From an uncultured Gammaproteobacteria bacterium (GTDB taxonomy: Bacteria; Pseudomonadota; Gammaproteobacteria; HK1): a DNA stretch of 64,000 bases. Of this stretch, positions 59,731 through 64,000 are shown piece by piece. The notes below the pieces were generated by a model. The model was not told the origin of the DNA. It made no database searches and saw only the letters and a list, made by a program, of their open reading frames with translations. A program made the translations under genes and the position numbers. Within the stretch, counting starts at the first letter, position 1, and the number at the start of each line of letters is the position of its first letter. The stretch lies in contig CAMYJH010000002.1 of the NCBI GenBank assembly GCA_947258715.1, forward strand, positions 242,271 through 306,270. The letters are read 5' to 3'.

Positions 59731-60408
59731 TCAGCTTGCCGCTGCCTGCTCGGCTTCGGCAGCTTCGCTCTCCTCGGCTTTGTCAAACACTTCGCCCTTG
59801 AATATCCACACTTTGACGCCGATAACGCCGTAGGTCGTGCGCGCCTCCGCCAAGCCGTAGTCGATGTCCGCGCGCAGGGTGTGCAACGGAACTCGGCCTT
59901 CGCGGTACCACTCGGAACGGGCAATTTCGGCCCCGTTCAAGCGCCCGCTGACTCTGACCTTAATGCCTTCCGCGCCCAGACGCATGGCGTTGGTCACGGC
60001 CCGCTTCATAGCACGGCGAAACATGATCCTTCGCATCAGCTGCCCGGCAATACTCTCTGCCACCAGGTAGGCGTCCAGCTCCGGCTTGCGCACCTCTTCA
60101 ACGCCGATGTTCACCGGCACGCCCATCATTCTCGAGATCTCTTGTCTCAGGGCCTCGATGTCTTCGCCCTTCTTACCGATGACGATCCCCGGGCGCGCGG
60201 TATGAATGACGATCCGGGCGTTCTTCGCCGGCCGATGGATCTGGATCCGGCTGACGGAGGCATGGGCCAGCTTTTTGCGAACGAAGTCGCGCACACTAAT
60301 GTCCCGGTAGAGATTGTCGGCGTAATCGGCGCGCTCGGCGTACCAGACTGAGTTCCAGTCTTTGACGATTCCCAGCCGAATTCCGGTCGGATGTACTTTC
60401 TGACCCAT
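59731..60408 (-). CDS. rpsC: 30S ribosomal protein S3
   Basis: 225 residues: [22 protein letters not shown] domain ([20 protein letters not shown]) and the C-terminal domain [20 protein letters not shown]. Ends in an acidic Glu/Ala tail. mRNA entry-site protein. Confidence 0.98.
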   Translation of the reverse strand: MGQKVHPTGIRLGIVKDWNSVWYAERADYADNLYRDISVRDFVRKKLAHASVSRIQIHRPAKNARIVIHTARPGIVIGKKGEDIEALRQEISRMMGVPVNIGVEEVRKPELDAYLVAESIAGQLMRRIMFRRAMKRAVTNAMRLGAEGIKVRVSGRLNGAEIARSEWYREGRVPLHTLRADIDYGLAEARTTYGVIGVKVWIFKGEVFDKAEESEAAEAEQAAAS

Positions 60409-60419
60409 CGAGTTGCCTC

Positions 60420-60758
60420 TTAGTTATCGGACACTGTCAGCGTAATATGGGTGGTCGGCGTCAATATCTGGTTCGCCCGGCCGCGCGCCCGTGCCCGCCA
60501 ACGCTGAAAGGTAGGACCCTGATCGATGCAGATCGTGCGTACCTTGAGCTCGTCAATGTCCGCACCTTCGTTGTGCTCGGCGTTGGCGATGGCCGACTCC
60601 AGCACCTTCTTGATGATCGCGGCCGCCTTCTTGTTGCTGAACCGTAGCAGCTCCACCGCGCGTTCCACGGGAAGACCCCGGATCTGGTCCGCAACCAGCC
60701 TCGCCTTCTGCGGCGAAAGATGCACGAACTTGAGCTTTGCCGATGCTTCCATGCTCAT
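60420..60758 (-). CDS. rplV: 50S ribosomal protein L22
   Basis: 112 residues: [20 protein letters not shown], the beta-hairpin region and [29 protein letters not shown] offers two close ATGs. It overlaps the rpsS stop by four bases. Confidence 0.97.
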   Translation of the reverse strand: MSMEASAKLKFVHLSPQKARLVADQIRGLPVERAVELLRFSNKKAAAIIKKVLESAIANAEHNEGADIDELKVRTICIDQGPTFQRWRARARGRANQILTPTTHITLTVSDN

Positions 60759-61039
60759 GCCTCGGGCTTCTTCACCTTGCGGTCGCCGGAATGCCCTTTG
60801 AAGGTGCGCGTCGGGGCAAACTCTCCCAGTTTGTGCCCCACCATGTTTTCGGTCACAAGCACCGGCACGTGCTGCCGACCGTTATGAACGGCGATGGTGA
60901 AGCCCACCATGTCAGGCACGATCATGGAACGACGCGACCAGGTCTTGATCGGACGCTTGCTGTTCGACGCCCGTGCCTCGCTGACCTTCTTGGCCAGGTG
61001 GTAGTCTACGAACGGACCTTTTTTAATTGACCGTGGCAC
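60755..61039 (-). CDS. rpsS: 30S ribosomal protein S19
   Basis: 94 residues: [40 protein letters not shown] and [20 protein letters not shown]. Normal length and position between rplB and rplV. Confidence 0.98.
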   Translation of the reverse strand: MPRSIKKGPFVDYHLAKKVSEARASNSKRPIKTWSRRSMIVPDMVGFTIAVHNGRQHVPVLVTENMVGHKLGEFAPTRTFKGHSGDRKVKKPEA

Positions 61040-61043
61040 TCGC

Positions 61044-61880
61044 TTATCTCCCCGCTCGCTTCCTTCTACGCCTCAAAATCATTTTGTCCGTACGTTTGTT
61101 CTGGCGCGTCTTGTGACCCTTGGTGGACTCTCCCCAAGGGGTTACCGGATGCCGGCCCCCGGAGGCCCTGCCCTCGCCGCCGCCGTGGGGATGATCCACT
61201 GGGTTCATGGCCACACCGCGAACGGTAGGCCGCTTGCCCCGCCAGCGGGTCGCCCCGGCTTTGCCCAGCGACCGCAGGGCGTGCTCCGCGTTGCCCACTT
61301 CACCTACCGTAGCGCGGCACTCGATGGGCACCCGCCGAATCTCCCCCGAGCGCAGCCGCAGGGTGGCGTGCAAGCCTTCCCGCGCCACAAGCTGCACCCC
61401 CGCTCCGGCGCTGCGGGCAAGCTGCGCGCCCTTACCAGGCTGTAGCTCCACGCAGTGCACCACGGTGCCCACGGGAATGTTTCTCAACGGCAGCGAATTG
61501 CCGCTTTTGATCGCAGCCGAGGGACCGGAGCCGATCTCGTCGCCGGCAACCACACCCTTGGGCGCGATGATGTAGCGCCTTTCGCCGTCGGCATACAGAA
61601 CCAGGGCAAGATGCGCGCTTCGGTTCGGGTCATACTCGATACGCTCCACCTTGCCCAACACGCCGTCCTTGTCGCGCTTAAAATCCACCGTGCGGTAGCG
61701 GCGTTTGTGTCCTCCTCCACGGTGGCGCGTGGTAATCCGGCCGGCGTTATTGCGACCGCCCTTGCGGTTCTTTTTTTCCAGCAAAGCATCAAACGGCTCG
61801 CCCTTGTGAAGCTCCGGCGTCTTGACCTTGACGACGAAGCGGCGTCCCGGCGAAGTCGGTTTAGTCTTAATCAGCGCCAT
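61044..61880 (-). CDS. rplB: 50S ribosomal protein L2
   Basis: 278 residues: [20 protein letters not shown], the conserved [15 protein letters not shown] close to the peptidyl-transferase centre and the basic end RRRRKRAGR. One of the slowest-evolving ribosomal proteins; no anomaly. Confidence 0.98.
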   Translation of the reverse strand: MALIKTKPTSPGRRFVVKVKTPELHKGEPFDALLEKKNRKGGRNNAGRITTRHRGGGHKRRYRTVDFKRDKDGVLGKVERIEYDPNRSAHLALVLYADGERRYIIAPKGVVAGDEIGSGPSAAIKSGNSLPLRNIPVGTVVHCVELQPGKGAQLARSAGAGVQLVAREGLHATLRLRSGEIRRVPIECRATVGEVGNAEHALRSLGKAGATRWRGKRPTVRGVAMNPVDHPHGGGEGRASGGRHPVTPWGESTKGHKTRQNKRTDKMILRRRRKRAGR

Positions 61881-61894
61881 GACGTCGATACCAT

Positions 61895-62191
61895 CTATTC
61901 GCCGCCCAGAAAGTCAATGTCGTGACCCGGCTTGAGGCGCACGTAGGCTTTCTTCCATCCCGGACGGCGGCCGACGTTGCCCATGAAGCTCTTGTACTTA
62001 CCGAGCATATTCGCCGTGGACACACTCTGGACCTCAACCTTAAAGAGTTTCTCCACCGCCTGTTTGATCTCGCGCTTGCGCGCATCCACTCGAACTTTGA
62101 ACACCACCTGGTTCGAGGAATCGGCAACGCGGGTGGTTTTCTCCGAAATATGCGGAGAAATCAGGATGCTCGTCAATCGCTGCTCTTTCAT
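61895..62191 (-). CDS. rplW: 50S ribosomal protein L23
   Basis: 98 residues from the ATG at 62191 ([20 protein letters not shown]). The longer open frame to 63226 is only rplD/rplC read out of frame. [20 protein letters not shown] and [20 protein letters not shown] are family features. It overlaps rplD by four bases. Confidence 0.97.
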   Translation of the reverse strand: MKEQRLTSILISPHISEKTTRVADSSNQVVFKVRVDARKREIKQAVEKLFKVEVQSVSTANMLGKYKSFMGNVGRRPGWKKAYVRLKPGHDIDFLGGE

Positions 62192-62808
62192 CCCAGCCGC
62201 GCCTCCAGTTGTTTCAACGCGGGCACCGTAATCAATACCTTGTCGAATGCCAGAAGGCTGACCGGATTCGCCTGGGTGGCCTGAATGACGGCGGCCCAAT
62301 GAAGATTCCGCGCCGCAAGCTGCAGCTTCGCGTCCTCGGCATCGACCACGATGAGCGCGTCCTCCAATCCGAACGCGTTTAGTTTGTCCACCAGCAGTTT
62401 GGTTTTCGGCGCTTCCAGCGAGAAACTCTCGACCACGAACAGACGTCCCTGACGCACCAGCTCGGAAAGAATCGAGCGCATGGCGCCGCGGTACATCTTT
62501 CTGTTGACCTTTTGCGAGTAGTCCCTCGGGCGGGCGGCAAAAGTAACCCCCCCGCCGCGCCAGATGGGACTGCGTATGCTGCCCGAGCGGGCGTGGCCGG
62601 TACCTTTTTGCCGCCACGGCTTCTTTCCACCGCCACGCGCGTCCGAGCGGCTCTTCTGCGCCTTGGTTCCGGCGCGGACGCCGGCCATAAACGCCGTCAC
62701 CACCTGATGAACCAGCGGCTCGTTGAATTCCACGCCAAAGGCGGCGTCGGTCACTTCGACCTGACCCTTTGCCTCCTTGCCGCTGTCGCTGATGAGCCCG
62801 AGCTGCAT
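62188..62808 (-). CDS. rplD: 50S ribosomal protein L4
   Basis: 206 residues: [40 protein letters not shown] and the RNA-binding loop. In E. coli L4 also attenuates the S10 operon. Overlaps rplW. Confidence 0.97.
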   Translation of the reverse strand: MQLGLISDSGKEAKGQVEVTDAAFGVEFNEPLVHQVVTAFMAGVRAGTKAQKSRSDARGGGKKPWRQKGTGHARSGSIRSPIWRGGGVTFAARPRDYSQKVNRKMYRGAMRSILSELVRQGRLFVVESFSLEAPKTKLLVDKLNAFGLEDALIVVDAEDAKLQLAARNLHWAAVIQATQANPVSLLAFDKVLITVPALKQLEARLG

Positions 62809-62817
62809 AGCCGTTCC

Positions 62818-63465
62818 TCAGCTTCCTCTGTGCTTCGCCGCCGGTCGGATGACCACGTCGCCGCCCCGCGGCCCGGGTACGGCGCCTTTCACAAGGAGTA
62901 CGTTCTGTTCTTCGCGGATCTGCACCACTTCGAGGTTCTGCGCCGTGCGCCGCACGTTTCCCATCTGTCCCGCCATTCGCTTGCCTTTGAACACACGCCC
63001 GGGCGACTGGTTCTGGCCAATGGAGCCCGGCGCGCGATGAGAGAGCGAGTTGCCGTGGGTTGCGTCCTGAGTGGCAAAGTTGTGGCGCTTGACCACGCCG
63101 GCAAAGCCCTTGCCAATGCTGAATGCCTGGGCATCCACGATCTGGCCGGCTTCGAAAATGCCCGCTTTGATTTCGTTGCCAACCTCCAGACCTTCGCCCT
63201 CGCCGTCGGCAAGACGGAACTCCCATAAGCCTCGGCCCGCTTCCACCTTGGCTCTTGCGAATTGACCGGCCGCGGGTTTTTTCACCCGGCTCGGTCGGCG
63301 CGTTCCCGCGGTCACCTGGATGGCGCGGTAGCCGTCCGCGTCCAGTGACTTGAGCTGGGTGATGCGGTTGGGCTGCACCTCGATGACGGTTACCGGAACG
63401 GACTCTCCGTCCTCGGTGAACACCCGGGTCATGCCGGCTTTTCTTCCTACGACTCCGATGGGCAT
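62818..63465 (-). CDS. rplC: 50S ribosomal protein L3
   Basis: 215 residues: [40 protein letters not shown] (methylated-Gln region) and [20 protein letters not shown]. Normal length. A 115-base gap with palindromes separates it from rpsJ. Confidence 0.97.
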   Translation of the reverse strand: MPIGVVGRKAGMTRVFTEDGESVPVTVIEVQPNRITQLKSLDADGYRAIQVTAGTRRPSRVKKPAAGQFARAKVEAGRGLWEFRLADGEGEGLEVGNEIKAGIFEAGQIVDAQAFSIGKGFAGVVKRHNFATQDATHGNSLSHRAPGSIGQNQSPGRVFKGKRMAGQMGNVRRTAQNLEVVQIREEQNVLLVKGAVPGPRGGDVVIRPAAKHRGS

Positions 63466-63483
63466 CTTCTATTTCCTCTGCAG

Positions 63484-63553
63484 GTGACGCGTGATGCGTA
63501 ATGCGTTACGCGGCCTTTCTTACCGTCGCGTCACGCATCACGCGTAACGCATC
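63484..63553. repeat. Cluster of palindromic GCGTGATGCGT-type repeats between rpsJ and rplC
   Basis: ATGCGTTACGCG at 63501-63512 pairs with CGCGTAACGCAT at 63541-63552, and ACGCGTGATGCGT at 63487-63499 is the reverse complement of ACGCATCACGCGT at 63533-63545. A related ATCACGCGTCAC occurs near 57177-57188. Looks like a small dispersed repeat. Confidence 0.6.
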
Positions 63554-63580
63554 ACCATTCCAGATTTTTCAACTCATTCC

Positions 63581-63892
63581 TCAGTTCAACTTAATCTGCA
63601 CGTCCACGCCCGCGGCGAGATCCAGCTTCATCAGTGCGTCCACTGTCTTGTCGGTTGGATTCACGATGTCAAGGATGCGCTTGTGTGTGCGGATTTCGTA
63701 TTGGTCGCGGGCGTCCTTGTTGACGTGGGGCGAGACCAGCACCGTGTAGCGCTCCATCCGCGTAGGCAACGGAATGGGCCCTCTCACCATGGCACCCGTG
63801 CGCCTCGCGGTCTCCACAATTTCCACCGCCGACTGATCAATCAGCCGGTGGTCGAAGGCCTTGAGGCGGATGCGGATGCGCTGATTTGCCAT
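63581..63892 (-). CDS. rpsJ: 30S ribosomal protein S10
   Basis: 103 residues from the second ATG (63892, [19 protein letters not shown]); an ATG at 63898 overlaps the tuf stop. [20 protein letters not shown] and [20 protein letters not shown] are typical. Also NusE, the antitermination factor. Confidence 0.97.
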   Translation of the reverse strand: MANQRIRIRLKAFDHRLIDQSAVEIVETARRTGAMVRGPIPLPTRMERYTVLVSPHVNKDARDQYEIRTHKRILDIVNPTDKTVDALMKLDLAAGVDVQIKLN

Positions 63893-63897
63893 CGCCA

Positions 63898-64000
63898 TTA
63901 CTCGATGATCTTGGCAACCACGCCCGCGCCAACGGTCCGACCACCCTCGCGTATCGCGAAACGTACCCCCTCCTCCATCGCAATCGGCGCTATCAAATTC
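63898..64000 (-). CDS. tuf: Elongation factor Tu, C-terminal end (rest outside window)
   Basis: The last 33 codons, reading [20 protein letters not shown], then AGVVAKIIE and TAA at 63898-63900. This is the end of domain 3 of EF-Tu. Its position before rpsJ is the normal str-S10 junction. Open at the right edge. Confidence 0.96.
   Translation of the reverse strand, partial: NLIAPIAMEEGVRFAIREGGRTVGAGVVAKIIE

Noticed and set aside
61895..63226. 443-codon open frame on the minus strand
   Set aside because: Only its last 98 codons are a gene (rplW). The rest overlaps rplD and rplC in another frame and is low-complexity shadow sequence of GC-rich coding DNA.

Overview
The window is a 64 kb piece of a GC-rich gammaproteobacterial chromosome. 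Supporting gene sets are rodA-mrdA-mreDCB followed by gatCAB, pilBCD-coaE-zapD, dat-dacA-rlpA-mltB, a PII protein with Tyr51, and an S10-spc-alpha ribosomal cluster in canonical order. No rRNA, tRNA or CRISPR array was seen, and a genus cannot be named from the sequence alone; a Chromatiales- or Acidiferrobacterales-like lineage is a guess.

Layout. 1-1.9 kb: end of sucC, then sucD and glnB. 2-5.8 kb (minus): one very large TPR / O-GlcNAc-transferase-like / FkbM-methyltransferase fusion protein. 5.9-18.1 kb: housekeeping genes (bamD, rluD, pgeF, clpB with a candidate sigma-32 promoter, pilB, pilC, pilD, coaE, zapD, a CnoX/YbbN-type thioredoxin-TPR protein). 18.2-32.6 kb (minus): fructosamine kinase, nagZ, two orphan ABC permeases, lipB, dat, dacA, rlpA, mltB, rodA, mrdA, mreD, mreC and mreB, that is, mostly peptidoglycan synthesis, turnover and cell shape. 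32.8-36.1 kb (plus): gatCAB, for amidation of misacylated Glu/Asp-tRNA.

36.1-49.0 kb is an accessory region full of decayed mobile DNA: an IS5-type remnant, a broken rve-integrase IS, two IS91-type C-terminal remnants in opposite orientation, two apparently intact IS630-family elements abutting on one shared TA, and an IS110 fragment. Between them are envelope or exported proteins: a polytopic membrane protein with a pseudopilin-like C-terminal domain, a formylglycine-generating-enzyme-fold protein lacking the catalytic cysteines, a secreted protein of seven repeats (predicted seven-bladed propeller), a duplicated-module tetraheme cytochrome c, a broken M1-type peptidase and a frameshifted lipoprotein.

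49.1-64 kb (minus): a SAM hydroxide adenosyltransferase, a strong intrinsic terminator, then the ribosomal cluster read right to left: tuf (partial), rpsJ-rplCDWB-rpsS-rplV-rpsC-rplP-rpmC-rpsQ / rplNXE-rpsNH-rplFR-rpsE-rpmD-rplO-secY-rpmJ / rpsMKD-rpoA-rplQ. Unusual points here are an rpmD (L30) with a lysine/alanine-rich N-terminal extension of about 80 residues, a Pseudomonas-type REP hairpin between rpsN and rpsH, and a palindrome cluster between rpsJ and rplC. mreC appears to start at ATT.

The best leads for something new are the TPR-OGT-FkbM fusion, the L30 tail, the membrane/pseudopilin-like protein and the group of exported proteins in the island. No complete new defence or mobile system could be shown.
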